Of a stretch of 64,000 nt of DNA, positions 21,649-31,345 are shown in pieces (within the stretch, counting starts at the first letter, position 1; the number at the start of each line of letters is the position of its first letter). The DNA is from a virus, in IMG/VR virus record IMGVR_UViG_3300044971_003552, positions 1 to 64,000 of that record. The stretch is one strand, 5' to 3'. The notes beneath the pieces were generated by a model. That model was given only the letters and a program-made list of their open reading frames with translations, was not told the DNA's origin and ran no database searches. The translations under genes were made by a program, and so were the position numbers.

Positions 21649-23316
21649 ATGCCAGCACAAACAAAAATTCAGTTTCGTAGAGGCTCTAGTTCAGAGTGGG
21701 CAGCCGGTCTTGACCCATTATCCCAAGGTGAGGTTGGTTATGATTTGACGCTAAAAAAGATAAAGATCGGTGATGGTTCTACCCTATGGGATAGTTTACC
21801 TTGGGCTACAATCATAGGAACTGATCTTGTAGGAACAAGCGGAGTCAATATTTCTTATGCTTCAAGTAGTGGAATAGCAACAGTATCCGTAACAGGACTA
21901 AATTCTTCTTATATTAGCGATTTTGCTGGCGCTGTCAGCGGACTTCTACCTGTTAAAAATATCGTAGCTGGTACAAATATTGCTGTTAGTGGTAATGATG
22001 GTACTTTTACTATTTCTACTAATGGTTTAGATACTAATACTGTTAAAGATGTTATTGGTTCTAGCATCAGTGGAGTTAGTGGAGTTGCAGTTTCTTACGA
22101 CAATTCATCTAAGATTACTACTATAAGCTTAAGCGATCCTACAATACAAGTATCAGATATTATAGACTTTTCAGAAGGTGTTGACGACAGAGTAGCTAGT
22201 TTACTTACTGCTGGTACAGGTATTGGCTTAAATTATAATGATAATGCTAATAGTCTTCAGGTTTCAGTAACTGGCATTCCAACTTCTTTAATTACTAATT
22301 TTGCTAGTGGCGTTAATACTCTTATAGAAAATGCTGTTAGTGCTAGTATAGTTGGTGGCAGCGGTATTGATATTGTTTACAATAGTGGAACAAATACTCT
22401 TAGTATTAGTAGTGCTTTAACAGCAGGTAGTGGCATATCATTAACTCACAATAGCGGTAATTATACCGTTAGTTTGAGTGATCCTACTGTTCAGCTTGCT
22501 GATGTTACAGATTTATCCGCCGACGCTAGAACTTTCTTACTAACCCCTAGTAGTAGTAATTTAAACTCATTAGTTACTGATGAAACAGGAAGCGGTGCTC
22601 TGGTATTTGCTAATAATCCTACATTAAGTGGGATTACAGTTAACGGAACTTTAACAGCTGCTGGTGATTTGACTGTTGGTGGCAATCTAACCGTTCAGGG
22701 CACTACCACAACGGTTAACAGTACTACTGTTGAGATTGGTGACAATATTATTAGAGTTAACACAAGCGGACTAAGTACGGGTGGTCTAGAAGTTGTTGAT
22801 GGTGCTAGTACTCGTTCTCTTGTTTGGAACTCAGTTAATAATAGATGGGAATTTACTGGTGGTAATGTTTATACTAGTGGTGATTTTATTGCTAATAATT
22901 TGCAAGTATCTTCATCCGGACTTGTTTCAAATTTAAATTCTGATTTACTTGATGGTGAACATGGTTCTTATTATAGAAATTTCAATAACTTATCTGGTGT
23001 TCCTAGTCCAGTTATTAGCGGATCTCTTACTGGAGACGTTACTGGTTCAGCTAGCGTGACCTTAAATAGTTTAGGCAATGGCTTACTTAGTATAAGTACC
23101 GATATAGCTCCTAATACCATAGTCGATGCCGATATAAGTTCTAGCGCGGCAATTTCTGTTACCAAATTAGCCAGCAGTGGTATTTCATTAGGATCAACCA
23201 CAATTAATTTAGGTGGTTCGTCCAATATTATAGCTGGATTAAGCGCTATTAGTGGAACAGGCGCAAATAGTCCAACAACACTGTATTACTGCGTCATAGA
23301 CGGAGGTACTCCATAA
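21649..23316 (+). CDS. Tail fibre with Mtd-type N-terminal domain
   Basis: 555 residues. Residues 3-50 (IQFRRGSSSEW ... GEVGYD ... KIKIGDG) are the baseplate-binding domain known from major tropism determinants and many tail fibres. The body repeats Ser/Gly/Thr-rich strands (TAGSGISL, GSGIDIVYNSG, TNTLSIS), as in trimeric beta-helical fibres. Residues about 330-420 (GDLTVGGNLTVQGTTTTV ... NIIRVNTSG) resemble the usual pre-tip shaft. It ends in VIDGGTP. Confidence 0.85.
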   Translation: MPAQTKIQFRRGSSSEWAAGLDPLSQGEVGYDLTLKKIKIGDGSTLWDSLPWATIIGTDLVGTSGVNISYASSSGIATVSVTGLNSSYISDFAGAVSGLLPVKNIVAGTNIAVSGNDGTFTISTNGLDTNTVKDVIGSSISGVSGVAVSYDNSSKITTISLSDPTIQVSDIIDFSEGVDDRVASLLTAGTGIGLNYNDNANSLQVSVTGIPTSLITNFASGVNTLIENAVSASIVGGSGIDIVYNSGTNTLSISSALTAGSGISLTHNSGNYTVSLSDPTVQLADVTDLSADARTFLLTPSSSNLNSLVTDETGSGALVFANNPTLSGITVNGTLTAAGDLTVGGNLTVQGTTTTVNSTTVEIGDNIIRVNTSGLSTGGLEVVDGASTRSLVWNSVNNRWEFTGGNVYTSGDFIANNLQVSSSGLVSNLNSDLLDGEHGSYYRNFNNLSGVPSPVISGSLTGDVTGSASVTLNSLGNGLLSISTDIAPNTIVDADISSSAAISVTKLASSGISLGSTTINLGGSSNIIAGLSAISGTGANSPTTLYYCVIDGGTP

Positions 23317-23317
23317 T

Positions 23318-26107
23318 ATGAGAAACGGCAAAATATTTCTAGTCAATGGTGTTCCACGCACTCGACCTCCTGGACCAGCACCTACTCCATTAACTACTTT
23401 ACCGTCTATGACAGTTGGAGGATGGGGTGATCCTCATATGTATATTAGTGTTAGTTCAATGGACTCAAAAAATAGAACAACAACTAAAAATATAGCAACT
23501 TGGGGAGATAATAAGCAAGGTTCGACTGGCAATAATGAATTAAGATTATTGGATTTAGAAACATCTACTCATACTATTAAAGTTTTTTATACTAATAAAA
23601 CATGGGGCAATGGTGCTAAAGTTATTGATAACGTTCGAGTAGAACTTAATGGTGTTTCAACAACGTACACAAATACCGCTAAAGTTACTGCTGGACCAGT
23701 TAGCTTAAATATACTTAAAAAGGGCTCTGGAGCTAATACATTTTTAGCTTTTGAAATGAGTTGGAACACTATCAATAATGTTGTTAAACTAAGAGGAGCA
23801 TTAACAGTTATTCTTAAAAGAGTAGCAGCTAATAATGGAGTGCCGTGGAACGGAGGAGATGGTAGATTTTGGGATGGTTTTGGAAGAGCCTCATCTGTTT
23901 ACGGCTTAAGTAGAAGTGATTTTGAAACTGGAATAGGTATTCAAAACATTGAAGATGAATTAGAACTATCATCAAATGAAGCAGGATTTTTATCAACTAT
24001 TGGAGAAAATTTTATTCGGAATACCAGTATTTTTGATGATATAAATGATCTAGGAGAAAATGGTGAAGGAGATGGCGCTCCAGTACATGTGTGGGATGAT
24101 ACCACAGCAGAAGTATTGCAGGTTTTAGGGGATCCTGTTGGATTAGAGGGTGTTGTGGATCAAATAGTTGCATCGGGTACAACAACAACCACCACAACAA
24201 CCACCACAACAACAACGACAACAACAACTAGTACTACAACAACAACCACAACTCCGGCTCCTCCACCTTCGGGCGATCCCTATTTTTACAATGTTGAATT
24301 GTTACTACATTTTGATCATTATCTTGATGTTCAACAAGGCTCTGGAATGATCATTAATAGCGCCAATAGTGATATTGTGTCGTGGTCTCCGGCTGCTTTC
24401 ACAACTATTTCTATGGATCCCGCTGATCTTAGTCCCATTAGCTCTAGTGGAGGAGTTCTCAAAGGAGGAACAGCCAACGATAATAGTCCAAGTATCTTGG
24501 CTTTAGGTTATAATCTTAATACGTCAGGAGATTACACATTAGAGTGGCATTGGAAGAATCCAGCAAATAGCTGGTTTTTGACGGACGGATACGGATTCAA
24601 ACAAGATAAATATCATTTATTTGTCGGCAATTTGGATAGCGGAGGTAAGCACTTATCTTCTTTATATCTTCATCCAGATTTTGGTTATTATAATTTATGG
24701 TCAGTTGATATTACCTCACACACAGGGGTTTGGTCTCATATGGCCATAAGCGTAAATGATGGAGAGACTAGGGTATTTATCAATGGTCAGCAACAAGTAC
24801 TAGGTCTTAATTCTCCAGGAATAGGTGGCTATGGTATTAATTATGCTGACGGTTCTGCTTTTGCTGTAACTGGTAATGTTTACAGTGGAGTTATGCCGCT
24901 AGTATTTAGTAATTATCTTCTAGCTGGAGAGTTTAATACTAGAAAAAGTATGGCTTTCCAACATATTAGTAGTATAGATGAAATCAGGTACACTATTGGC
25001 GTTGGTAGATACCTCTCAAACTTTACGCCGCCAACAGGTAAATATCCAGATAGTGGTCCAATTATTGGCCCAGACGCTCCTAAAAATCTTAATGTTTTAA
25101 CAGGAAACAATCAACTAGGTCTTAGTTGGACAGCTCCTCTCAGAAATGGAGGATCAAATATTACAGACTATGTATTACAATACTCCTCTAATAGTGGAAC
25201 TACCTGGACAACATTTAATGATGGGATAAGCACATCAACATCTGGAACAATTACTGGATTAACAAATGGCTCCACTTATATTGCAAGAGTGGCAGCTATT
25301 AATAGTCAAGCTACTGGTAAGTATGTAACATCAAGTGGTTTTATTCCTAATCCTCCAATAGTTATTACTTCTCAACCATTAAATGATTACGCAACTACGA
25401 GTTCAGAAAACATAACATTTAGCACCACAGCAACCGGAGGAGGAGGTAGTCTAGCATATCAGTGGCAATATTATGGACAAGATTATGCTAATAGTGACTA
25501 TACCAATGCTTGGAGAGATTTGTCTGGAGCAACTTCTGCTTCTTTCGCTACCAGTGTTGATAATTTAGTTAATACATACGGATTATACGATTTTGATTCT
25601 AATGGCATCTTACAATTAAGATGCTCAATATCTGCTCCTGGAGGAACTCCAGCAACTACTAATGTTGTTAGATTTCTAAAAATATATTCACTACATTATC
25701 CATCAGCATACTGGTATGGTAGTAATGGAAGTTCTTCTAACGGAGGTTCTCCGCAAACCATATCTTTACAAAGTGGTGAAAATTTAGTACTAGACCTTTA
25801 TAATTTTAATAATTTTGTTGATACTTCATGGTATAGCGGAAATGATACTACAGTAAAGATTCAGGTAGCTACTACCGGCCCAACAGATAGCGCGGACTGG
25901 ACAGACCTATCCTCACAAGATTCTAGGGGCGGTTTTCAGATTAATGCATATAATATAACTCCATCTACTGGTACTAAATATTATAGAGCTATTGCTCTTA
26001 ATAAATGGCCTTATACAGCAAACAATGGATCAGGTTTCGCTAGTAAAAATTCTCAATATAGATACTATCACGCTGTTTCAGAAGTTATGCAGGTTACATG
26101 GCCATAA
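23318..26107 (+). CDS. Multidomain adhesin: vWD-like, poly-Thr, LamG, FN3, Ig
   Basis: 929 residues. Residues 33-45 (GGWGDPHMYIS) open a von Willebrand type D-like domain (to about 215). A linker of 17 Thr, one Ser and 7 Thr (288-312) follows, then Pro-rich sequence. Residues 325-570 form a LamG/concanavalin-like domain (VELLLHFD ... EIRYTIGVGRY). Residues 585-680 form an FN3 domain (PKNLNVLTGNNQLGLSWTAP), and 685-929 hold Ig-like material. All are surface-binding modules, so this is probably a receptor-binding tail protein. Confidence 0.8.
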   Translation: MRNGKIFLVNGVPRTRPPGPAPTPLTTLPSMTVGGWGDPHMYISVSSMDSKNRTTTKNIATWGDNKQGSTGNNELRLLDLETSTHTIKVFYTNKTWGNGAKVIDNVRVELNGVSTTYTNTAKVTAGPVSLNILKKGSGANTFLAFEMSWNTINNVVKLRGALTVILKRVAANNGVPWNGGDGRFWDGFGRASSVYGLSRSDFETGIGIQNIEDELELSSNEAGFLSTIGENFIRNTSIFDDINDLGENGEGDGAPVHVWDDTTAEVLQVLGDPVGLEGVVDQIVASGTTTTTTTTTTTTTTTTTSTTTTTTTPAPPPSGDPYFYNVELLLHFDHYLDVQQGSGMIINSANSDIVSWSPAAFTTISMDPADLSPISSSGGVLKGGTANDNSPSILALGYNLNTSGDYTLEWHWKNPANSWFLTDGYGFKQDKYHLFVGNLDSGGKHLSSLYLHPDFGYYNLWSVDITSHTGVWSHMAISVNDGETRVFINGQQQVLGLNSPGIGGYGINYADGSAFAVTGNVYSGVMPLVFSNYLLAGEFNTRKSMAFQHISSIDEIRYTIGVGRYLSNFTPPTGKYPDSGPIIGPDAPKNLNVLTGNNQLGLSWTAPLRNGGSNITDYVLQYSSNSGTTWTTFNDGISTSTSGTITGLTNGSTYIARVAAINSQATGKYVTSSGFIPNPPIVITSQPLNDYATTSSENITFSTTATGGGGSLAYQWQYYGQDYANSDYTNAWRDLSGATSASFATSVDNLVNTYGLYDFDSNGILQLRCSISAPGGTPATTNVVRFLKIYSLHYPSAYWYGSNGSSSNGGSPQTISLQSGENLVLDLYNFNNFVDTSWYSGNDTTVKIQVATTGPTDSADWTDLSSQDSRGGFQINAYNITPSTGTKYYRAIALNKWPYTANNGSGFASKNSQYRYYHAVSEVMQVTWP
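24179..24253 (+). repeat. ACA/ACC trinucleotide tract coding poly-Thr
   Basis: 25 near-identical Thr/Ser codons (ACA, ACC, ACG, ACT, one AGT) form a low-complexity tract. Copy-number slippage would keep the frame and change only linker length. A shorter Thr run occurs near 47636-47655. Confidence 0.9.
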
Positions 26108-26121
26108 AAAAGGATTAAATT

Positions 26122-26382
26122 ATGATATTAAATTATTCGGTTACTTTAAATACACACAATGAATCATCCATTGTATCCAGTTTAGAACCTGTAATTATAG
26201 ATGATATATCGAAAAAACTTGTTTTAGTTAGGCTCCTCCCATATTTGTCTCCTCTTGTATTATGGAGAGGTGATGATTATGATAATGCTGGAGATTACAC
26301 ACAAGCTCAGGTTGAAGAGAAAATTTTAGAGCTAATAGGAAGCAATCCACAAGAGAAGTTACAATCATTAGTTTTATACTAA
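26122..26382 (+). CDS. Small tail-region protein, hypothetical
   Basis: 86 residues beginning MILNYSVTLNTHNES, beta strands then a C-terminal helix (QVEEKILELIGSN). AAAAAGGA precedes the ATG. It sits between the adhesin and glycosyltransferase genes; perhaps a small fibre chaperone. No family recognised. Confidence 0.6.
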   Translation: MILNYSVTLNTHNESSIVSSLEPVIIDDISKKLVLVRLLPYLSPLVLWRGDDYDNAGDYTQAQVEEKILELIGSNPQEKLQSLVLY

Positions 26383-26390
26383 TCTAGTTC

Positions 26391-27242
26391 ATGAGCGAAA
26401 AAATACTGACTATTGGTATGAGTACATACGATGATTTTGATGGTGTGTATTTTACTATACAGTCATTAAGAATGTATCATAAGCTTGATAATATTGAAAT
26501 TATTGTACTAGATAATCATCCAGATGGATCCCACTCAGAGTCATTAAAGGGTTTTTTGAATTCATGGTGTTCTGGAGTAGCTAAATATATTCCAATTAAA
26601 GATAAGCCATGTTCATTTAATAAATATAAGATTGTGGATTATGCTAATGGGCAGTATATCTTGATCTTAGATTGTCATGTTTTATTAGTAGAAAATTCTT
26701 TAAAAAAATTATTAGAATATTACTCAACTCGCCCAGATTGCAAGGATTTAATTCAGGGGCCTTTACTATATGATGATTTAATTAGCTACGCTACAGAGTT
26801 CAAGGATGAATGGAGAGGAGATATGTATGGTACATGGTATACCAACAAAGAATCCTATGATAAAGGAGAGCCTTTTGAAATCAAAATGCAAGGAATGGGA
26901 TTATGTTCCTTTGAGAAAAAAAACTGGCCCGGTATTTGTCCATCTTTTAAAGGATTTGGGGGAGAAGAAGGATATATAGCCGAAAAATTTAGAAGAAACG
27001 GAGGTAAAAATATTTGTATTCCTCAATTAAAGTGGGTTCATCGATTTGGCCGACCCAACGGAGTTAAATATCCACTAATCTTAGAAGATAGAATATGGAA
27101 TTATTTTGTGGGATGGTTAGAAATTACTAGGGATCCAGACCATCAAATGATAGTTGATACTTATAATCATTTTAAAGGAAGAATTCCTCAAGATAGTTTG
27201 GATAATATCCTAGAAAGAGCTAAGAATAAGATTCTATCTTAA
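26391..27242 (+). CDS. Family 2-like glycosyltransferase (GT-A fold)
   Basis: 283 residues. The N-terminus ILTIGMSTYDDFDGVYFTI is the nucleotide-sugar binding strand-loop of GT2 enzymes. The metal motif is Asp94-Cys-His96 (LILDCHVLLVE), a DxH variant of DxD. FGGEEGYIAEKFRRNGGK (189-206) holds the Glu pair that binds the acceptor, as in GalNAc-transferase-like GT2/GT27 proteins; His217 may complete the metal site. It probably glycosylates a tail fibre or host glycan, perhaps using sugars derived from the gmd product. It starts nine bases after the previous stop. Confidence 0.85.
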   Translation: MSEKILTIGMSTYDDFDGVYFTIQSLRMYHKLDNIEIIVLDNHPDGSHSESLKGFLNSWCSGVAKYIPIKDKPCSFNKYKIVDYANGQYILILDCHVLLVENSLKKLLEYYSTRPDCKDLIQGPLLYDDLISYATEFKDEWRGDMYGTWYTNKESYDKGEPFEIKMQGMGLCSFEKKNWPGICPSFKGFGGEEGYIAEKFRRNGGKNICIPQLKWVHRFGRPNGVKYPLILEDRIWNYFVGWLEITRDPDHQMIVDTYNHFKGRIPQDSLDNILERAKNKILS

Positions 27243-27286
27243 CTATAAAATTAGCCATATTATAACTATTCATTTATCTTGCGGCC

Positions 27287-27298
27287 GGGTGTATTAAT
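27287..27298 (+). promoter_or_regulatory. Candidate late promoter element
   Basis: GGGTGTATTAAT, 62 bases before the ATG at 27349, in a 106-base gap after the glycosyltransferase gene. Confidence 0.4.
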
Positions 27299-27348
27299 TA
27301 TTATTATAGCTAATAATCGATAACATAGTAATAGGATTATATTTTAAG

Positions 27349-29166
27349 ATGGCCGTAAATGATTTGATCACATTTCGCAAAGGGACAGCTTCAGCATGGA
27401 CTTCGGCCAATCCCGTTTTAGCTAGCGGTGAACCAGGATATGATTTAACGAATGGTGTTCTTAAGATAGGTGATGGTGTTTCTAATTGGGTGGCTCTTAG
27501 TGGAATAGGATCGACTAGTGTTGGTGGGTCATCGTCCTCCTATGTTGGAGTTAGAGGAATAATAAGCACAACAGGAACATTGACCAGTTTTGCAGTATCG
27601 GGAGGCTATCCAGTCGGATATCTGGACCTGTTCCAAGATGGAGTTAAGTTAGTATCAACTTTAGATTTTTCTGCAACAGACGGATCTAATGTTACTCTCA
27701 ATAACAGTGTCCCATCAGGAACAGTTTTAGAATACTTGACAATGGCTTCTGGAGTTTCTTCTGGCGGCGGAGCTTTATCTGGTAGTGTGACGATACCGCA
27801 GCTTGGCGACTATGCATTTTCTTCCGTGTCACTACTACTTCATATGAACGGAAGCGGCAATACATTTACAGATTCTAGTGCTACACCCAAGGCAATCATG
27901 GCGTTTGGTAACGTCACGCAAAGCACGGAGCAGAGTAAATTCGGTGGCAAGGCGGCTTATTTTGATGGTACTGGCGACTACATTCAACTATCGACTCAGA
28001 ACCAGTCTTCACTCCAGTTCAGCACACAACAGCACACAGTCGAATTTTGGTTCAAAACAGCTATCATGCAGCAATACACATGTCTCTTTTATCGAGGCCA
28101 ACAGAGCGAGGCCGCGTACGACTACGTTCTGAACATAAACAACGCTTCTGCGAGCGCTGGCGACTTGGCCTTGTATTCGCTTGGCTTCGGCGGCGCGATG
28201 ACTACAACGTCTGGTGGCTGGAACGATAATGTTTGGCATCATGTTGCAATTGTTCGCGATGCTGGAAACGTGTTTCGTATGTATGTTGACGGCGTTCAGC
28301 AGGCGACTCGCACATACGACATGACTCAGTCTTACAGCAATAGCAGTGACTCCATTATCCGCATTGGCAAGGATGGAGCGTTGTCTGGGCGAGACTACTC
28401 GGGATATATCGATGAGTTACGAATCAGCACGGTATGTCGATATCCAAGTGGTACGTCGTTCGTGCCATCCGCCATTGCGTTCTCAGATGCAGCCGAAGCC
28501 ACGTTCCCCGTCACCATCACTGGCTCGGGAGGTGGAAGTTCTAGTTATGACTCTCGCTGGGACTTGTTTCTGCCACCAGCACCGACCGGACTGACGGCAG
28601 CCGTTGGCAACGCTCAAGCCACTCTCTCGTGGACTGCGCCGACCGTGTTGGCTCAGACGCCGATCACGGACTATGTCGTGCAGCATTCATCGAACAGCGG
28701 CTCGACATGGACGACGTTTAGCGACGGCACCTCGACCTCGACTTCAGCGACGGTCACTGGCCTGACCAACGGCACGGCGTATGTTTTCCGTGTGGCGGCA
28801 ACGAATGACATCGGAACAGGAAGCTATTCGGCGGCATCGAGTGCCGTGACGCCGAATTCGGCGAGCGTTCCTGATGCTCCGACTTCACTGCGAAATGCTG
28901 ACAACTACTGGGGATGTTCGTCTAACGACACTATGTGGAACGCACCAGTGTCTAACGGCGGCTCGGCAATTACGGGATATGTTTGGCGAATCGGTAGCGG
29001 AGCGACGACCAGTGTGGCTCCGTCCAGCGGAACCCGGCCCGCAGGGTCTTATACGGGCGGTTTTATCGACAATCACGCGCCCACCGGCTCGTTCCAAGTT
29101 GCTGCCGTCAATGCCGTTGGGACGGGGCCGTTTGCGTCAATCACTCTTCAACAGGACTGCAACTAA
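27349..29166 (+). CDS. Tail fibre: Mtd N-domain, LamG, two FN3-type domains
   Basis: 605 residues. Residues 4-48 (LITFRKGTASAW ... GEPGYD ... LKIGDG) form the Mtd-type domain. Residues about 160-350 form a LamG domain (SVSLLLHMNGSGNTFTD ... YIDELRIS). Two FN3-type domains follow (about 405-505 and 510-600). Base composition changes sharply inside the gene: the first 450 bases are AT-rich like the rest of the phage, while everything after about 27800 is GC-rich. This is a phage-specific attachment domain joined to an imported tip. Confidence 0.85.
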   Translation: MAVNDLITFRKGTASAWTSANPVLASGEPGYDLTNGVLKIGDGVSNWVALSGIGSTSVGGSSSSYVGVRGIISTTGTLTSFAVSGGYPVGYLDLFQDGVKLVSTLDFSATDGSNVTLNNSVPSGTVLEYLTMASGVSSGGGALSGSVTIPQLGDYAFSSVSLLLHMNGSGNTFTDSSATPKAIMAFGNVTQSTEQSKFGGKAAYFDGTGDYIQLSTQNQSSLQFSTQQHTVEFWFKTAIMQQYTCLFYRGQQSEAAYDYVLNINNASASAGDLALYSLGFGGAMTTTSGGWNDNVWHHVAIVRDAGNVFRMYVDGVQQATRTYDMTQSYSNSSDSIIRIGKDGALSGRDYSGYIDELRISTVCRYPSGTSFVPSAIAFSDAAEATFPVTITGSGGGSSSYDSRWDLFLPPAPTGLTAAVGNAQATLSWTAPTVLAQTPITDYVVQHSSNSGSTWTTFSDGTSTSTSATVTGLTNGTAYVFRVAATNDIGTGSYSAASSAVTPNSASVPDAPTSLRNADNYWGCSSNDTMWNAPVSNGGSAITGYVWRIGSGATTSVAPSSGTRPAGSYTGGFIDNHAPTGSFQVAAVNAVGTGPFASITLQQDCN

Positions 29167-29729
29167 TGAGCGTTATTCTTCTAAGCAATTTTGTTAGCGA
29201 GAGCGAACGAGCCTCACTGCTGGCGTGGTGCGACACCAATGAGGAGTGCCTTGGAAACGCAAGAACTGCGGACGGCGAGTCGTATTTGTTGCGTAAAATC
29301 TCAAACAGCAACGCGGTGGTGGAGGCTGGCGGATTCCCCGAAGTCGCCTATCAGGTGCATGGCCGTATCAGGGAGCGGTTCCCGATGCTGGGGGGCTCGC
29401 TTCAGCGATTCCTAGACGGTATGACGGTTGGTGTTCTCCTTCCCGGCGGAGAGTTTCCAGAACACGTTGACCATCATTTCCGGCAGGACGGTCTGGTGTG
29501 TGTCGGCGTGAACGCATTGCTTTCAGCTCCAGCGTCAGGCGGCGTAGTGAGCGTTGACGGCGTGGAGCGAGAGCAGCAGGAAGGAGACGCGCTGGTCTAT
29601 CTTCTGTCGGAACAGATTCATGGAGTCTCTCAGGTTGTTGGCAATGTAAAGAGAGTTGTTTGGTCGTGGCGATTTATGGTCGATCTTGCTACCTGGAACG
29701 CGATGCTAAGTACCTCCTCGAATTCCTGA
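29166..29729 (+). CDS. 2OG-Fe(II) dioxygenase, prolyl-hydroxylase-like
   Basis: 187 residues. Iron ligands His100-x-Asp102 (PEHVDHH) and His152 (QIHGVSQVV), with Lys162/Arg163 (VKRVVWSWRF) positioned to bind 2-oxoglutarate; GGVVSVDG between them fits the prolyl-4-hydroxylase core. It may hydroxylate residues in the fibres around it, of which two have collagen-like Gly-x-Y stretches. The gene lies wholly in the GC-rich island and overlaps the preceding stop by one base (TAATG), so it came with the imported fibre tip. Confidence 0.82.
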   Translation: MSVILLSNFVSESERASLLAWCDTNEECLGNARTADGESYLLRKISNSNAVVEAGGFPEVAYQVHGRIRERFPMLGGSLQRFLDGMTVGVLLPGGEFPEHVDHHFRQDGLVCVGVNALLSAPASGGVVSVDGVEREQQEGDALVYLLSEQIHGVSQVVGNVKRVVWSWRFMVDLATWNAMLSTSSNS

Positions 29730-29761
29730 AGAATTTTATACTTTAACAATCAACACATAAA

Positions 29762-30805
29762 ATGACAAAAGCATACGATAATTCAATACTAGCCCGAAAC
29801 ATAAACGTTAGTGGAGTTAATACTAATGTTAGTGGAGTTTTACAACTTAATAATATTAATGTCAGTATTAGTGGACATAATCATACATCATCTGATATTA
29901 CTGATTTTAATAGCTCTGTTAGTGGACTATTACCCACTATAGCTAATAGTGGAGATAATAGAATTCTTACCAGCACAGGATCAGCAGTTGGCATTAATGC
30001 CGAGTCCAATTTAACTTTTGATGGAACTAATTTAACAGCACCATATTTAGTGGCTAGTAATTCTTCTGGCGATGAAGGAGGAGAGATACAATTAGCTAAA
30101 CCTCCAAATGGAACATTATCTGGTGGAATAACCATTGATGCTTATCAGAATAGATTAAGATTTTTTGAACAAGGAGGTAGTGCTCGTGGATTTTATTTAG
30201 ATCTTTCATCTGCTGGTGCTGGTGCTTCTACAAACTTAGCTGTTGACAGGACCATTCATTCTACAAACACCGCTATTGATTGGCTTCCGAGAGGTCACGG
30301 TAGTATCGGTAATGCTGGCGCTACTAGTGGAGGTCTAATGCTAGTATTTTTTACAGCCCCGTACTCGTTCACTGCTACTACTCTGACGTTTGCGGCGGGC
30401 AACGCTGCCACATCTGGCCTGTCGTTGTGTCGCTTTGGGTTGTTTACTGTTTCCGAGACCATCACCGATAACATTACATTCACGACGCCTACAGTGACAC
30501 TGGTTGCACGAACAGCGAGCGACATGACAATCGGAAATTCCACAAATACCTTCTACTCTCGAACCTTTAACACTACCGGTGGCTATCCTGCCTCGTATAA
30601 TATTGTCGCCGGGACACGCTACGCGGCTGGACTAATACTTGTCGGCACAACGGCTGGCAATTGGCATGCTGCTACGCTTGGCATGGGCTCGATCATGCGA
30701 CTACCTCCTATGGTTGCTGGTTTGGTCACGTCTCTTAGTGATCTTCCAACATCGCCGACAAGCGTGTCTAATGGATCTTTCGTTCTATATGGGAGAATTT
30801 CATGA
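29762..30805 (+). CDS. Chimeric tail fibre protein
   Basis: 347 residues. The first half (AT-rich DNA) has Ser/Gly/Asn repeats (NVSGVLQLNN, SGHNHTSSDITDFNSSV) typical of fibre shafts. From about residue 197 (DNA position 30350) the sequence becomes GC-rich and the protein changes to a compact beta domain (YSFTATTLTFAAGNAA ... SNGSFVLYGRIS) resembling tail-fibre tip domains. The join is a second internal composition boundary. No clear ribosome site before the ATG at 29762. Confidence 0.75.
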   Translation: MTKAYDNSILARNINVSGVNTNVSGVLQLNNINVSISGHNHTSSDITDFNSSVSGLLPTIANSGDNRILTSTGSAVGINAESNLTFDGTNLTAPYLVASNSSGDEGGEIQLAKPPNGTLSGGITIDAYQNRLRFFEQGGSARGFYLDLSSAGAGASTNLAVDRTIHSTNTAIDWLPRGHGSIGNAGATSGGLMLVFFTAPYSFTATTLTFAAGNAATSGLSLCRFGLFTVSETITDNITFTTPTVTLVARTASDMTIGNSTNTFYSRTFNTTGGYPASYNIVAGTRYAAGLILVGTTAGNWHAATLGMGSIMRLPPMVAGLVTSLSDLPTSPTSVSNGSFVLYGRIS

Positions 30806-31152
30806 TCACCAATTATCTCGGCATTATCGATGGAATTCGCACTTGGGAAGTGCGTGACGAGAATGGCAATATCGTAGGCATGAATCAACAGGCCGTGGAC
30901 GAATCTGTCCCTACGAGCGTCTCCGCTCGCCAGATACGTCTCTGGCTCGTGCGGCATGGCATAAGCCTCGTGCAAGTTGAGACGGCCATAAACGCAATCC
31001 CCGATCAAATGCAGCGAGATCTTGTCAGAGTTGAGTGGGAATACGCTCCCTATGTTGAGCGCACTCATCCCATGTTAATTCCTTTAGCCACGGTGTTGGG
31101 TTTAACTGAAGCCCAAGTCGATCAAGCATTTCGTGAAGCGGCTTGGATTTAG
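30802..31152 (+). CDS. Tail-fibre-associated protein (phage tail assembly type)
   Basis: 116 residues. SARQIRLWLVRHGISLVQVE ... RVEWEYA ... LGLTEAQVDQAFREA matches a pattern common downstream of tail fibre genes in many phages: a helical protein with Arg-Leu-x-Leu and Glu-Trp-Glu-Tyr cores. GC-rich, the end of the second imported island. ATGA overlap with the preceding gene. Probably a fibre chaperone or cap. Confidence 0.7.
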   Translation: MITNYLGIIDGIRTWEVRDENGNIVGMNQQAVDESVPTSVSARQIRLWLVRHGISLVQVETAINAIPDQMQRDLVRVEWEYAPYVERTHPMLIPLATVLGLTEAQVDQAFREAAWI

Positions 31153-31160
31153 GAGTATTT

Positions 31161-31300
31161 ATGACACTTAAGAGCTTGTTAAAAACTATTACCTATTACA
31201 TTCCTCTTGGCTTTCTCCAGAAAGGAGTTTTTGTTCCCGTCTTCCCGGTGATGAATATGTTTTAGATGAGACTACTGGATTATGGATTATACAAAATTAG
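31161..31300 (+). pseudogene. Remnant of a small tail-assembly ORF
   Basis: GGAG and an ATG at 31161 open only a 34-codon frame. In another frame, without a start codon, the sequence ends SRLPGDEYVLDETTG followed by LWIIQN and a stop at 31300. Such PGDEYVxDE-W endings occur on small proteins beside tail fibre genes. The simplest reading is a frame-shifted remainder left at the right edge of the imported island. The whole 31153-31390 gap holds only this and the next promoter element. Confidence 0.35.
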
Positions 31301-31333
31301 CCACTTAATTTAAAATTTATCCCCTTCACTATA

Positions 31334-31345
31334 AGGTGTATTAAA
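31334..31345 (+). promoter_or_regulatory. Candidate late promoter element
   Basis: AGGTGTATTAAA, 57 bases before the ATG at 31391. Confidence 0.45.

Noticed and set aside
24012-24350. Leu/Trp- and Gln-rich reading frames across the poly-Thr tract
   Set aside because: They are alternative-frame readings of the trinucleotide repeat, without starts or homology.
28009-29415. Several Arg-rich frames on both strands in the GC-rich island
   Set aside because: High GC removes stops by chance; these frames overlap the well-supported LamG/FN3 fibre and the oxygenase genes and lack ribosome sites.
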